From assembly GCF_003355495.1 (NCBI RefSeq), contig NZ_CP031337.1, forward strand, positions 1,369,001 to 1,433,000: a DNA stretch of 64,000 bases. The letters are read 5' to 3'. This DNA is from Crenobacter cavernae (GTDB taxonomy: Bacteria > Pseudomonadota > Gammaproteobacteria > Burkholderiales > Chromobacteriaceae). Of the stretch, positions 19,196 to 27,823 are shown one piece after another. Position numbers and translations under genes: made by a program. Every line of letters starts with the position of its first letter. The stretch's first letter is position 1. A model generated the notes under the pieces. It saw only the letters and a list, made by a program, of their open reading frames with translations, ran no database searches and was not told the origin of the DNA.

Positions 19196-19750
19196 ATGTA
19201 CGCCGACAGGCAACGCTCGGCCAACCTGGCCCTGCTGAAAAAACTCGCGGTGATCGCGCTCTTGATGTTCGGATTCGCCTGGGGGCTGATCCCGATGTAC
19301 CGCGTGATCTGCGAGGTGACCGGCATCAACCAGCTGGTGCGCGCCGACGAGGTGTCGAAGCCCGCCCCCGGCGCGGCGGTCTCCGAGGTCGCGATGACCT
19401 TCGACGCCACCGTCCAGCCCGGCCTGCCGTGGCAGGTACGGCCGCTGACGACGCACTTGAGTGCCAGGCCGGGAGAGTTCGTGAAGGTGACCTACGAGAT
19501 CACCAACGCCAGCCCGCGATCGGTCGTCGGCCAGGCGCTGCCGCGTTATCTGCCGGCGGCGGCGGGCGAGTATGTGAAGAAACTCGACTGTTTCTGCTTC
19601 AGGCAGCAGGCGTTCGCACCGGGCGAGCGACGAAGCTTTCCGGTGGTGTTCGTGATCGATCCTCGGCTGCCCGAATCGGTGCGCGAGATCACGCTGTCGT
19701 ACACGGTGTTCGACGTGCCGGGCAAGGACGTGCAAGGGAAGGCAGGCTAG
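19196..19750 (+). CDS. ctaG: Cytochrome c oxidase assembly protein CtaG/Cox11
   Basis: Copper chaperone that delivers Cu to the CuB site of subunit I. 184 aa, one N-terminal transmembrane helix (LAVIALLMFGFAWGLIPMYRV) and a periplasmic immunoglobulin-like domain with the Cu-binding pair in KLDCFCFRQQ. ATG 19196 follows GAGGAGAAGG; the frame opens a few codons earlier but the site fixes the start. A TTGGCCGAG repeat lies antisense in its first codons (RSANL). Confidence 0.94.
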   Translation: MYADRQRSANLALLKKLAVIALLMFGFAWGLIPMYRVICEVTGINQLVRADEVSKPAPGAAVSEVAMTFDATVQPGLPWQVRPLTTHLSARPGEFVKVTYEITNASPRSVVGQALPRYLPAAAGEYVKKLDCFCFRQQAFAPGERRSFPVVFVIDPRLPESVREITLSYTVFDVPGKDVQGKAG

Positions 19751-19752
19751 CG

Positions 19753-19926
19753 ATGGCGCTGTGGGCGGCGTTCAAGGCGGTGGTGTCGGCGGCTTTCGGC
19801 GTGCGCCGTGGCGCGGCGGCGCGCGAGGACGTGAAACTGAAACCGCTGCAGGTGATCGTTGCCGCGCTGATCGCGGCGGGGCTGTTCGTCGGGGCGCTGC
19901 TGTTGCTGGTGAACTGGATCAGTTGA
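19753..19926 (+). CDS. DUF2970 small membrane protein in the cox operon
   Basis: 57 aa, two bases after ctaG. An N-terminal amphipathic part (MALWAAFKAVVSAAFGVRR) and one C-terminal transmembrane helix (VIVAALIAAGLFVGALLLLV). This pattern and its position between ctaG and coxC are those of DUF2970 proteins found in betaproteobacterial oxidase operons. Its exact role is not known; a small oxidase assembly or accessory subunit is likely by context. Confidence 0.85.
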   Translation: MALWAAFKAVVSAAFGVRRGAAAREDVKLKPLQVIVAALIAAGLFVGALLLLVNWIS

Positions 19927-19937
19927 AGCGAACAAGG

Positions 19938-19946
19938 TTGGCCGAG
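19938..19946 (+). repeat. DUS-like repeat, full consensus, between DUF2970 gene and coxC
   Basis: AAGGTTGGCCGAGCCC, an unpaired copy in a 57-base intergenic gap, so not part of a hairpin. Confidence 0.85.
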
Positions 19947-19983
19947 CCCGAAACCGGGCGGTCCGCATGAAGGAGGAGGGCGT

Positions 19984-20838
19984 ATGCAAGGCACCCCGCA
20001 AACCCATTATTTCGTGCCTAACCCATCGTACTGGCCGATCGTCGGCGCGGTGGCGCTGTTCTGCCTCGGTCTCGGGGCCGCGCTCGCGGTCAACGGCGTA
20101 GCGCTCGGCGGTGGCATGCTGGTCACGGGCGCGAGCATCCTCGCCTACATGCTGTTCGGCTGGTTCGGCGACGTGATCCGCGAGAGTCTCGCTGGCCGCT
20201 ACCACGGCAAGGAAGACCACTCGTTCCGCTGGGGCATGGGCTGGTTCATCTTTTCCGAGGTGATGTTCTTCGCCGCCTTCTTCGGCGTGCTGTTCTACGT
20301 GCGCGTGATCTCGGTGCCCGAACTCGGCGACTTCGAACACAAACTGCTCTACCCTGACTTCGAGGCCGCGTGGCCGCTGTCGACCGGGCCGGGCATTACC
20401 GAGCGTTACGAGGCGATGTCGGTCTGGGGCTTGCCGGCGATCAACACGCTGATCCTGTTGTCGTCCGGCGTGACGGTGACGTTTGCGCACTGGGGCCTGG
20501 TGAAGGGCCGCCGTAGCCAGCTCGCCGCGGGACTCTTCGCGACGGTGCTGCTCGGTACGAGCTTCCTGTTTTTCCAGGCCTGGGAATACGCTCATGCCGT
20601 GCACGAACTCAAGCTGACGTCCGCGTCGGGCGCCTACGGCATGACCTTCTACATGCTGACCGGCTTCCACGGCATGCACGTGCTGCTCGGGACCATCATC
20701 CTCGCCGTCGTGTGGCTGCGCGTGCTCAAGGGGCACTTCAACCCCGAACACCATTTCGCTTTCGAAGCCGCCGCGTGGTACTGGCACTTCGTCGACGTGG
20801 TGTGGCTGTTGCTGTTCGTGTTCGTGTACTGGCTATAG
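19984..20838 (+). CDS. coxC: Cytochrome c oxidase subunit III
   Basis: Seven-helix subunit III, 284 aa. Recognisable parts are GWFGDVIRESLAGRYHG, FIFSEVMFFAAFFG with the conserved Glu, GFHGMHVLLGTIIL and the C-terminal HFVDVVWLLLFVFVYW. Its known role is to stabilise the catalytic core and support proton uptake. AGGAGG precedes ATG 19984. The last six bases overlap the end of the antiparallel DUF2909 gene. Confidence 0.96.
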   Translation: MQGTPQTHYFVPNPSYWPIVGAVALFCLGLGAALAVNGVALGGGMLVTGASILAYMLFGWFGDVIRESLAGRYHGKEDHSFRWGMGWFIFSEVMFFAAFFGVLFYVRVISVPELGDFEHKLLYPDFEAAWPLSTGPGITERYEAMSVWGLPAINTLILLSSGVTVTFAHWGLVKGRRSQLAAGLFATVLLGTSFLFFQAWEYAHAVHELKLTSASGAYGMTFYMLTGFHGMHVLLGTIILAVVWLRVLKGHFNPEHHFAFEAAAWYWHFVDVVWLLLFVFVYWL

Positions 20839-21033
20839 GCCGTGCGGCGCCCACCAGCCTAGCGCCATGCCGGCGATGAGCAGGCAGAACAGCCCGAGCG
20901 ACAGCCCGATACGCAGCGTCAGCGCCCGCACCGCGCGCGGCGAGCCGGGCCGGCCGCGCAAGACCCCGACAAGCCCCCACAGCAGGGTGGTCACGATGGC
21001 AAGCAGCAAGAACCCGATCAATCCCTTCATCAC
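20833..21033 (-). CDS. DUF2909 twin-transmembrane protein
   Basis: 66 aa with two hydrophobic helices (about residues 4-25 and 40-60) separated by a basic GRPGSPRAVRALTLR loop: the pattern of the DUF2909 twin-helix family usually next to coxC and surf1. It is encoded against the operon direction, which is also usual. Function unknown; probably oxidase-related. Two adjacent ATG codons (MMKG) at 21028-21033 make the start ambiguous by one residue. Confidence 0.82.
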   Translation of the reverse strand: MMKGLIGFLLLAIVTTLLWGLVGVLRGRPGSPRAVRALTLRIGLSLGLFCLLIAGMALGWWAPHGL

Positions 21034-21208
21034 GCATCCTTTCGCACGACCGGTGTCGCTTCAGTGTAGAGCGCCCGGCCGCGCGGTGTTGTCGTTCAAC
21101 CCGTTCGGCAAGCGGCGGCGCAACGCGATTCGCAAGGCGCGCCCCGCAACGGCGCCGCGCGATGCGGCAGGTGGCGGCTCGGAGCGGCAAATCGCGGGGC
21201 CGCATCTT

Positions 21209-21880
21209 GTGCCTGCCCGGCCGCAACGCCGCTCGCTCATCGGCTTGTGGCTATTGGCCCTGCTGCCGTTCGCTTTGGCGGTGTGGCAGTGGCAGCGCGG
21301 AGAATCGCGCGCCACCGTCCTCGCGAGCTACGAGGCCGCCACGCGCGCGCCGGCCGGGGCGCTTCCCTCCGACCTGCAACAGCGGCCCGACTATCGGCGC
21401 GTGACCGTTGCCGGTCGACCGGCAGGCGCACCCTTGTGGCTGGCAAACGCGTGGCTGGGTCGCGAGGCGGGGGTGCGCCAGTTCCAGCCGTTGGGGCTCG
21501 CCGACGGCAGCGTGATCCTGATCGAACTCGGCTGGCTGCCGGCGAACGCGCCGCACCGCACCATCGCCCTGCCCGATACGCCGCTGACCGGCCGCTGGAT
21601 GCCGCTACCGGCCCGCTACACCTTGCCCGGCGCGCGCATCGTGAACAGCGGCGTGACCGATGCGATCGACCCGGCAACGTTGGCCGAGGGGTTCGGCCAG
21701 TCCTTGCGCGCAGGGGTCGTCGCGCTCGAGAGTCCGCCCGCGCCGCTGAAGGCATGGCCGACGCGGCCGTCCTTCGAGCCCGACCGGCATTATGCGTATG
21801 CGTTGCAGTGGCTGCTGATTGGGTTATGTCTGATAGTAGGGTGCATCGCGCTGGGGAGGCGTCGCAATGAGTCTGCGTAA
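21209..21880 (+). CDS. SURF1-family oxidase assembly protein
   Basis: Helps insert haem a into subunit I. Two transmembrane helices bracket a periplasmic domain: SLIGLWLLALLPFALAVWQW at the start and LQWLLIGLCLIVGCIAL at the end, with the family-typical QRPDYRRVTVAG, WLANAW and GWLPANAPHR. The start is uncertain: no ATG lies close to the homologous region. GTG 21209 gives 223 aa, GTG 21086 about 264 aa with an Arg/Ala-rich non-conserved tail; neither has a good ribosome binding site. Overlaps the next gene by 14 bases. Confidence 0.85.
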   Translation: MPARPQRRSLIGLWLLALLPFALAVWQWQRGESRATVLASYEAATRAPAGALPSDLQQRPDYRRVTVAGRPAGAPLWLANAWLGREAGVRQFQPLGLADGSVILIELGWLPANAPHRTIALPDTPLTGRWMPLPARYTLPGARIVNSGVTDAIDPATLAEGFGQSLRAGVVALESPPAPLKAWPTRPSFEPDRHYAYALQWLLIGLCLIVGCIALGRRRNESA

Positions 21881-22361
21881 TCTGGCCCGTTTGAAACTGC
21901 TGCTGCTGGCGCTGTTCTGCGCGAGCCCGGTACTGGGGGCGTGGGTGGCCTATCAGGCACGCCTGCCCGAACAGGGCAGGACCGTCGGCACGTTGCTGCC
22001 GACCCGGCCTTTCGCTGCAGCGTCGGTCGGGGGCTGGCCGCAGGGCAAGTGGGTGCTGGCGGTGGTCGAGCACGGTGAGTGCGGCACCGTCTGCCAAGGC
22101 AGGCTGTTCGCCACGCATCAATGGCAGGCGGCGCAGGGTGAAGCGACCGAACGCTTGCGCCGCGTGCTGCTCACGCCACAGGGCGGGGCCGCGCTCGACG
22201 GCGTGCCGCGCTTGAGCCTGGGCGATGCCAAGGTCGACGATGGCGTGTATCTGATCGACCCGCTCGGCAACCAGGTGATGTTCTACGCCGACAACGCGCT
22301 GCCGACGCAGGTCATCCGCGAGGTGGCGCGCATTCTGAAGACCAATAACGGCCTGGGTTGA
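21867..22361 (+). CDS. Small membrane-anchored protein between surf1 and ctaA
   Basis: 164 aa, one N-terminal membrane helix (LKLLLLALFCASPVLGAWVAYQ), then a periplasmic domain with paired cysteines (HGECGTVC) and a C-terminal VYLIDPLGNQVMFYADNA strand that looks thioredoxin-like (SCO-like). A protein of this sort regularly sits between surf1 and ctaA in betaproteobacteria, so oxidase assembly is inferred. Start overlaps surf1, implying coupling. No experimental role is known to me. Confidence 0.8.
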   Translation: MSLRNLARLKLLLLALFCASPVLGAWVAYQARLPEQGRTVGTLLPTRPFAAASVGGWPQGKWVLAVVEHGECGTVCQGRLFATHQWQAAQGEATERLRRVLLTPQGGAALDGVPRLSLGDAKVDDGVYLIDPLGNQVMFYADNALPTQVIREVARILKTNNGLG

Positions 22362-22380
22362 ACGATCCGGGCCCGTAGGC

Positions 22381-22394
22381 CAACGTTGGCCGAG
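22381..22394 (+). repeat. DUS-like repeat before ctaA
   Basis: GGCCAACGTTGGCC (22379-22392) is a 14-base palindrome running into GAGCC, so one full core copy on the plus strand and a truncated mirror copy. Confidence 0.8.
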
Positions 22395-22416
22395 CCTTGC
22401 GCTAAGGGGGAGTCCG

Positions 22417-23421
22417 ATGCGAGTGCAACGTGGATTGTGGCTGGCGCTGTTGCTGGCCGTGATCGTGGTGCCACTGGGCGCTTACGTGCGCCTGTCCGAC
22501 GCGGGTCTCGGCTGTCCCGACTGGCCGGGTTGCTACGGCAAGCCGTCGCCGCTCGCCGCCGCCGCCGACATCGCCCGCGCGATGACGCTCGATCCGGACG
22601 GGCCGGTCAGTCACGCCAAGGCGTGGAAGGAAATGGTCCACCGCTACCTCGCCGCCGGCCTCGGCCTCGTCATCCTGATCGCGACCGCGATCGCTTTCAA
22701 GGTGCGCCGCGATCGTCTTCCGGCGAGTCTGCTGCTCGCGCTGGTCGTGTTCCAAGGCCTGCTCGGCATGTGGACAGTCACGCTGCTCCTGAAGCCGGCT
22801 ATCGTCACCGGCCACCTGCTCGGCGGGATGTCGCTGATCGCGGCACTCGCGTGGTGGGTGTCGCGCGGACGGCTCGCGCCGGTGGCGACGTCCCGGAGCT
22901 TCAGCATCGCCTGCGGGATCCTGATCGCGCTGGTGTTCGGCCAGATCGCGCTCGGCGGCTGGGTGTCGACGCATTACGCGGCACTGGCCTGCCAGGGTTT
23001 TCCGAGCTGCAACGGCGAGCTGGTGCCGTCCGCGATGCGTTTCGACGGTGCGTTTCACGGTCTGCGCAACATCGGCGAAGCGGCCAGCGGCGCACCGCTC
23101 GATATCGAACAGCTTGTGGCGATCCACTGGACGCACCGTCTCGGCGCGCTGTTGCTGTCCGTCGCCGTGCTCGGCGTGAGCGCCTGGGGCTGGCGCTGGC
23201 CGGCCTTGCGCGGCCGTCTCGTCTGCTTGCTGGTCGCGTGGCTCGCGCAGGCCGCGATCGGCGTCGGCAACGTGCTGATGCAGCTGCCGCTGCCCTTGGC
23301 GGTGGCGCACAACGCCGGCGCGTTGTTGTTGCTGGTCGCGACGGTGAGGCTCGCCGCAAGCTTGGACGCCGTGCCGGCATCGGCGCGGTCTGCGTGGGAA
23401 TGGAAAGGGGAATCGAGATGA
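22417..23421 (+). CDS. ctaA: Haem A synthase (COX15/CtaA)
   Basis: Oxidises the C8 methyl of haem O to make haem A for the oxidase. 334 aa, eight predicted helices in two four-helix halves. Motifs: VRLSDAGLGCPDWPGCYGK in the first loop with its Cys pair, HRYLAAGLGLVI, a second loop with CQGFPSCNG, and IHWTHRLGALLLS carrying haem-ligand His. GGGGGA precedes the ATG at 22417. Its stop overlaps the ctaB start as ATGA. Confidence 0.95.
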   Translation: MRVQRGLWLALLLAVIVVPLGAYVRLSDAGLGCPDWPGCYGKPSPLAAAADIARAMTLDPDGPVSHAKAWKEMVHRYLAAGLGLVILIATAIAFKVRRDRLPASLLLALVVFQGLLGMWTVTLLLKPAIVTGHLLGGMSLIAALAWWVSRGRLAPVATSRSFSIACGILIALVFGQIALGGWVSTHYAALACQGFPSCNGELVPSAMRFDGAFHGLRNIGEAASGAPLDIEQLVAIHWTHRLGALLLSVAVLGVSAWGWRWPALRGRLVCLLVAWLAQAAIGVGNVLMQLPLPLAVAHNAGALLLLVATVRLAASLDAVPASARSAWEWKGESR

Positions 23422-24323
23422 GCGTGATGATCGTAGAGACAGCCCGCCACCCGCACGCCTGGCGCGCGCTGTGGCCGCTCGCCAAGCCTAAGGTGGTGCT
23501 CTTGATCGTGTTCTGCGCGGTGATCGGCATGTGCCTCGCGAGCCCCGGCTTGCCTCCGCTGTCGCTGCTGGTGCCGGCGACGCTCGGCATCGCGCTGGTG
23601 GCGGGCGCGGCGGCGATGGTCAACTGCCTCGTAGAGCGCACCGCCGACGCGCTGATGCGCCGCACCGCCCACCGCGCGACCGCGCGCGGCGAGGTGAGCA
23701 CCGCGTTCACGCTTGCGGTGGCGCTCGCGGCAGGCGGCCTCGGCATGCTGCTGCTCGTCGTCTACGTGAACGCGCTGACCGCGTGGCTGACGCTCGCCAC
23801 CTTCGTCGGCTACGCGCTCGTCTATACGCTGCTGCTCAAGCCCAATACGCCGCAGAACATCGTGATCGGCGGCGCGAGCGGCGCGATGCCGCCGATACTC
23901 GGCTGGGCGGCGGTCACCGGCGACATCGGCGTGCCGGCGCTGGCGCTGTTCCTGATCATCTACGCGTGGACGCCGCCGCACTTCTGGGCGCTGGCGCTCT
24001 ACCGCCGAGACGACTACGCGCGCGCCGGCCTGCCGATGCTGCCGGTCACCCACGGCGAGCGCTTCACCACGCTGTCGATCCTGCTCTACAGCTGGCTTTT
24101 GGCCGGCATCAGCCTGCTGCCGGTGGCGATAGCGCACAGCGGTGCGCTTTACCTGGCAGTCGCGCTGCTGCTGAACGCGCGCTTCCTCTACCTTGCCGCC
24201 CGACTGCATCGTCAGTATGCTGACCCGCTCGCGCGGCGCACCTTCGTCTGGTCGATCTGGTACCTGACCTGGCTGTTCGCCGCCTTGCTCGTCGACCACT
24301 ACTGGCAGGTTCCGCTTTCCTGA
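23418..24323 (+). CDS. ctaB: Protohaem IX farnesyltransferase (haem O synthase)
   Basis: UbiA-family prenyltransferase adding farnesyl to haem B; its product feeds CtaA. 301 aa, about nine helices. First Asp/Glu-rich motif MVNCLVERTADALMRRTAHR, second YRRDDYARAGLPMLPV, and WTPPHFWALALYRR between them are diagnostic. GGGGAATCGAG precedes ATG 23418, overlapping the end of ctaA; the stop overlaps the sco gene start (TGATG). Confidence 0.96.
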   Translation: MSVMIVETARHPHAWRALWPLAKPKVVLLIVFCAVIGMCLASPGLPPLSLLVPATLGIALVAGAAAMVNCLVERTADALMRRTAHRATARGEVSTAFTLAVALAAGGLGMLLLVVYVNALTAWLTLATFVGYALVYTLLLKPNTPQNIVIGGASGAMPPILGWAAVTGDIGVPALALFLIIYAWTPPHFWALALYRRDDYARAGLPMLPVTHGERFTTLSILLYSWLLAGISLLPVAIAHSGALYLAVALLLNARFLYLAARLHRQYADPLARRTFVWSIWYLTWLFAALLVDHYWQVPLS

Positions 24324-24907
24324 TGCGCGCGCTGATCGTTTTCTTCGTCGCCGGCCTGTTCGCCTTCGCGCTGGCCGCCTGTTCGCCCGACGAGCCCCGG
24401 CTCGACCTCAAGGGCACCGACATCACCGGCGCCGGCTTCGGCGGCGACTTCACGCTGACCGACCAGCACGGCAAGCAGCGCAGCCTGTCCGAATTCAAGG
24501 GCAAGGCGGTGGCGCTGTTCTTCGGCTACACGCACTGCCCCGACGTCTGTCCGACGACGATGGCCGAGTTCGCGGCAGCCCGCCAGTCCATGGGCGAGGC
24601 CGCCAAGTCGGTGCGGGTGCTGTTCGTTACCGTCGACCCGGAGCGCGACACCGTCAAGGTGCTCGCCGACTATGTGCCGCACTTCGACCCGAGCTTTCTC
24701 GGTCTGACCGGAACGCCCGCCGAGGTCAAGACGGTGACCGAGCGCTTCAAGGTCGTCGCGCAGAAACAGGGCGCCGGCGCCGACTACACGGTCGACCACA
24801 GCGCCGGTTCCTACCTGTTCGGCAAGGACGGCCGGCTGCGCGTCTATGAGCCCTACGGTACCCCCTCCGCGGCACTCGCCCACGATCTGCAACAGCTATT
24901 ACGCTAA
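24323..24907 (+). CDS. SCO1/SenC copper chaperone lipoprotein
   Basis: Delivers copper to the CuA site of CoxB. 194 aa with a lipoprotein signal ending LAAC (Cys19-20 region), then a thioredoxin fold with the Cu-binding CPDVC motif inside FFGYTHCPDVCPTTMAE and the later conserved His in TVDHSAGSYLFG. Last gene of the cox cluster, start overlapping ctaB. No terminator is evident in the short gap before the PilZ gene. Confidence 0.94.
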   Translation: MRALIVFFVAGLFAFALAACSPDEPRLDLKGTDITGAGFGGDFTLTDQHGKQRSLSEFKGKAVALFFGYTHCPDVCPTTMAEFAAARQSMGEAAKSVRVLFVTVDPERDTVKVLADYVPHFDPSFLGLTGTPAEVKTVTERFKVVAQKQGAGADYTVDHSAGSYLFGKDGRLRVYEPYGTPSAALAHDLQQLLR

Positions 24908-24969
24908 ACCGGCGGCGCTTACGTTAAACTAGCAGGGTTGAACCACCGTGCCCCCGAAAGTCCAGTATC

Positions 24970-25716
24970 GTGAGTGAAGCGAGCCGCCCCGACGCCGCGG
25001 GCAACCTCGACCTGGCCAGGTATACCCTGACCGCGCGGGTAGAAATCGCCCATCATCTGAGAGCCATCGCCCAGGCCGGGCCGATGGTGACCGTGTTTTC
25101 CAATCGAGGTCGCACCTTCATCCTCACGCGTTTTCTCGAGGTCGATGCCAAGGCCGGCGTGCTGATCTTCGACTGGGGCAGCAATCCGGATACCAACCGG
25201 CAGATGCTCGAGAGCGAGCGCAATGTGTTCGTCTGCTCGCCGGACGGGGTGAAGACGCAGTTCGTCACCGGCGCCGCGCGCGAGGTCGAATACGAGGGCC
25301 GGCAGGCGTTCGAAGCCGACCTGCCCGAGCAGGTGGTCAAGCTGCAGCGGCGCGAGTACTTCCGCATCCAGACGCCGGTCATCAACCCGCTCGTCTGTCT
25401 GATCGACGACTTCCCGGAAGGGCCGATCGAGCTGCCGCTCTACGACATCAGCCTGGGCGGCATCGCCTTGTGGCTGCCGACCGCCTCCGCGCCCGGCTTC
25501 GAGCTCGGCCAACGTTACGAGCGCTGCCGTATCGAACTGCCGGGCATCGGGTCTCTGAACGTGGCGCTCGAAGTGCGCCACCACCTGACGGTGCAGCAGC
25601 GCAACGGCAACGAGGCGAAGCGCGTCGGTTGCTACTTCCTCAACCTGAGGCCGGCGATGGAAAACCTGGTGCAACGCTACGTGGCGCAGCTCGAACGCGA
25701 GCGCCGTGCGCGTTGA
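24970..25716 (+). CDS. YcgR-like PilZ-domain protein (c-di-GMP flagellar brake)
   Basis: 248 aa: an N-terminal YcgR domain (about residues 15-115) and a C-terminal PilZ domain with both c-di-GMP-binding motifs, RREYFR (RxxxR) and DISLGG (D/NxSxxG). In known members c-di-GMP binding lets the protein brake the flagellar motor. GTG start at 24970; ATG alternatives are far inside the domain. The diguanylate cyclase at 37.7 kb and two chemoreceptors suggest the organism is motile. Confidence 0.88.
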   Translation: MSEASRPDAAGNLDLARYTLTARVEIAHHLRAIAQAGPMVTVFSNRGRTFILTRFLEVDAKAGVLIFDWGSNPDTNRQMLESERNVFVCSPDGVKTQFVTGAAREVEYEGRQAFEADLPEQVVKLQRREYFRIQTPVINPLVCLIDDFPEGPIELPLYDISLGGIALWLPTASAPGFELGQRYERCRIELPGIGSLNVALEVRHHLTVQQRNGNEAKRVGCYFLNLRPAMENLVQRYVAQLERERRAR

Positions 25717-25737
25717 CCGCAAGACACGAATAGAACC

Positions 25738-26379
25738 ATGACACTGACTATCGCGCTCTCGAAAGGGCGCATCTTCGAAGAAACCGTCCCGCTGCTCGCC
25801 GCGGCGGGCATCGTGCCGGCCGAAGCGCCGGAATCGTCGCGCAAGCTGATCATCGGCACCAACCGTCCCGATGTGCAGCTGGTGATCGTGCGCGCGTCCG
25901 ACGTGCCGACCTATGTGCAGTACGGCGCGGCCGACCTGGGCATCGCCGGCCGCGACGTGCTGATCGAGCACGGCGGCGTCGGCCTCTACCAGCCGCTCGA
26001 CCTCAATATCGCCAAGTGCAGGATGATGGTCGCGGTGCCCGAGGGCTTCGACTACGAAGACGCGGTGCGCCACGGCGCGCGCCTGAAGGTCGCGACCAAA
26101 TACCCACAGATCGCGCGCGAGCACTTCGCCGAGAAGGGTGTGCACGTCGACATCATCAAGCTGTACGGCTCGATGGAACTCGCGCCCTTGGTCGGCCTCG
26201 CCGACGCCATCGTCGACCTGGTGTCGACCGGTGGCACGCTGAAGGCCAACAAGCTCACCGCGGTCGAGCATATCCTCGACATCAGCTCGCGCCTGATCGT
26301 CAACCAGGCCGCGCTCAAGCTCAAGTACCCGACGATCCAGCCGGTGCTGGACGCCTTCGCCGGTGCCGTGCCGGCCTGA
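25738..26379 (+). CDS. hisG: ATP phosphoribosyltransferase, short form
   Basis: First step of histidine synthesis: ATP + PRPP to PR-ATP. 213 aa, the short (HisGS) form that lacks the C-terminal ~80-residue histidine-binding domain and in known cases needs the HisZ partner; no hisZ is in this window. Motifs: LTIALSKGRIFEET at the N-terminus, GAADLGIAGRDVL, and the PRPP-loop DLVSTGGTLKANKL. First gene of the his run; a separate promoter is not obvious in the 21-base gap after the PilZ gene. Confidence 0.95.
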   Translation: MTLTIALSKGRIFEETVPLLAAAGIVPAEAPESSRKLIIGTNRPDVQLVIVRASDVPTYVQYGAADLGIAGRDVLIEHGGVGLYQPLDLNIAKCRMMVAVPEGFDYEDAVRHGARLKVATKYPQIAREHFAEKGVHVDIIKLYGSMELAPLVGLADAIVDLVSTGGTLKANKLTAVEHILDISSRLIVNQAALKLKYPTIQPVLDAFAGAVPA

Positions 26380-26407
26380 CCGAATCCATCTCAAGCGGGA
26401 CGCGCAT

Positions 26408-27700
26408 ATGCAACGCCTCTCTACCTCGCAAGCCGACTTCGAGGCTCGCCTGAAGGCTCTCCTCGCCTTCGAAACCGCGCAGGACCCGGCGGTCGACGCC
26501 ACCGTCGCGGCGATCTGCGACGACGTGAAAACGCGCGGCGACGCCGCCGTCGTCGAATACACCAACCGTTTCGACCGTATGAGTTCGGCTAACATGGCCG
26601 AACTGACGCTGTCGCGCGAAGAACTGAAGGCCGCCTACGAGCGCCTCGATGCGGCGGTGCGCGACGCGCTCGAAGTGGCCGCCCAGCGCGTGCGCCGCTA
26701 CCACGAGAAGCAGCTGTCGACCTCGTGGAGCTATGAGGAAGAGGACGGCACCCTGCTCGGCCAACAGGTGACCGCGCTCGACCGCGTCGGCATCTACGTG
26801 CCGGGCGGCAAGGCGGCGTATCCGAGTTCGGTGCTGATGAACGCGATGCCGGCCAAGGTCGCCGGCGTCGGCGAGATCATCATGGTGGTGCCGACGCCTG
26901 ACGGCGAGAAGAACGACCTGGTGCTCGCCGCTGCGTATATCGCCGGCGTCGACAAGGTGTTCACCGCCGGCGGCGCACAAGCGGTGGCCGCGCTCGCCTA
27001 CGGCACCGAGACCGTGCCGCAGGTCGACAAGATCACCGGGCCGGGCAACGCCTACGTCGCGGCCGCGAAGCGCCGCGTGTTCGGCGTGGTCGGCATCGAC
27101 ATGGTCGCCGGCCCGTCGGAAATCCTCGTCGTGTGCGACGGCGACACCGATCCGGACTGGATCGCGATGGACCTGTTTTCCCAGGCCGAACACGACGAGA
27201 TCGCGCAGGCGATCCTGCTCGCGCCGTCGGAGGCATTCCTGGACCAGGTTCAGGCCAGCATCGCCAAGCTGCTGCCGGCCATGCCGCGCCGCGCCATCAT
27301 CGAGGCGAGCCTCACCAACCGCGGCGCGCTGATCGCGGTGAAGGATCTGGACGAGGCCTGTGACATCGCAAACTACATCGCGCCGGAGCACCTCGAGCTG
27401 TCAGTCGCCGAACCGGAAGCGTGGCTGCCGAAACTCAAGCACGCCGGCGCCATCTTCATGGGGCGCTTCACGTCGGAAAGCTTGGGCGACTACTGCGCCG
27501 GCCCGAACCACGTGCTGCCGACCAGCCGCACCGCGCGCTTCGCGAGCCCGCTCGGCGTGTACGACTTCCAGAAGCGTACCAGCCTGATCCGCGTGTCCGA
27601 AGCCGGCGCGCAGACGCTCGGTCGCGTCGCGAGTCTGCTCGCGCACGGCGAAGGGTTGACCGCTCATGCGAAGAGCGCCGAGATGCGGCTAAAGGACTGA
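26408..27700 (+). CDS. hisD: Histidinol dehydrogenase
   Basis: NAD-dependent Zn enzyme, histidinol to histidine in two oxidations; 430 aa. Motifs: DRVGIYVPGGKAAYPSS, VPQVDKITGPGNAYVAAAK, VAGPSEILVV and the Zn/catalytic FSQAEHDEIAQ with the later APEHLEL. The frame opens at 26363, but ATG 26408 (preceded by GCGGGA) gives the conserved N-terminus. It lies 28 bases after hisG. Confidence 0.96.
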   Translation: MQRLSTSQADFEARLKALLAFETAQDPAVDATVAAICDDVKTRGDAAVVEYTNRFDRMSSANMAELTLSREELKAAYERLDAAVRDALEVAAQRVRRYHEKQLSTSWSYEEEDGTLLGQQVTALDRVGIYVPGGKAAYPSSVLMNAMPAKVAGVGEIIMVVPTPDGEKNDLVLAAAYIAGVDKVFTAGGAQAVAALAYGTETVPQVDKITGPGNAYVAAAKRRVFGVVGIDMVAGPSEILVVCDGDTDPDWIAMDLFSQAEHDEIAQAILLAPSEAFLDQVQASIAKLLPAMPRRAIIEASLTNRGALIAVKDLDEACDIANYIAPEHLELSVAEPEAWLPKLKHAGAIFMGRFTSESLGDYCAGPNHVLPTSRTARFASPLGVYDFQKRTSLIRVSEAGAQTLGRVASLLAHGEGLTAHAKSAEMRLKD

Positions 27701-27767
27701 AAAACCGGCTTGATTGCCGGCACGACTAGCCCTGAACGGCCGGGTCGCGTACGATCTGTCAGACAAT

Positions 27768-27796
27768 CTCGGCCAAGCTTGTTGCGCTTGGCCCGA
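27768..27796 (+). repeat. DUS-like repeat forming a hairpin between hisD and hisC
   Basis: CTCGGCCAAGC ... GCTTGGCCCGA: a minus-strand repeat core (27768-27776) followed by an imperfect copy with one inserted C. The 8-base arms GGCCAAGC/GCTTGGCC pair perfectly around a 7-base loop, with no T-run, in the 123-base hisD-hisC gap. Confidence 0.7.
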
Positions 27797-27823
27797 CGCC
27801 CGACTCGGCCGAATGAAAGCACG

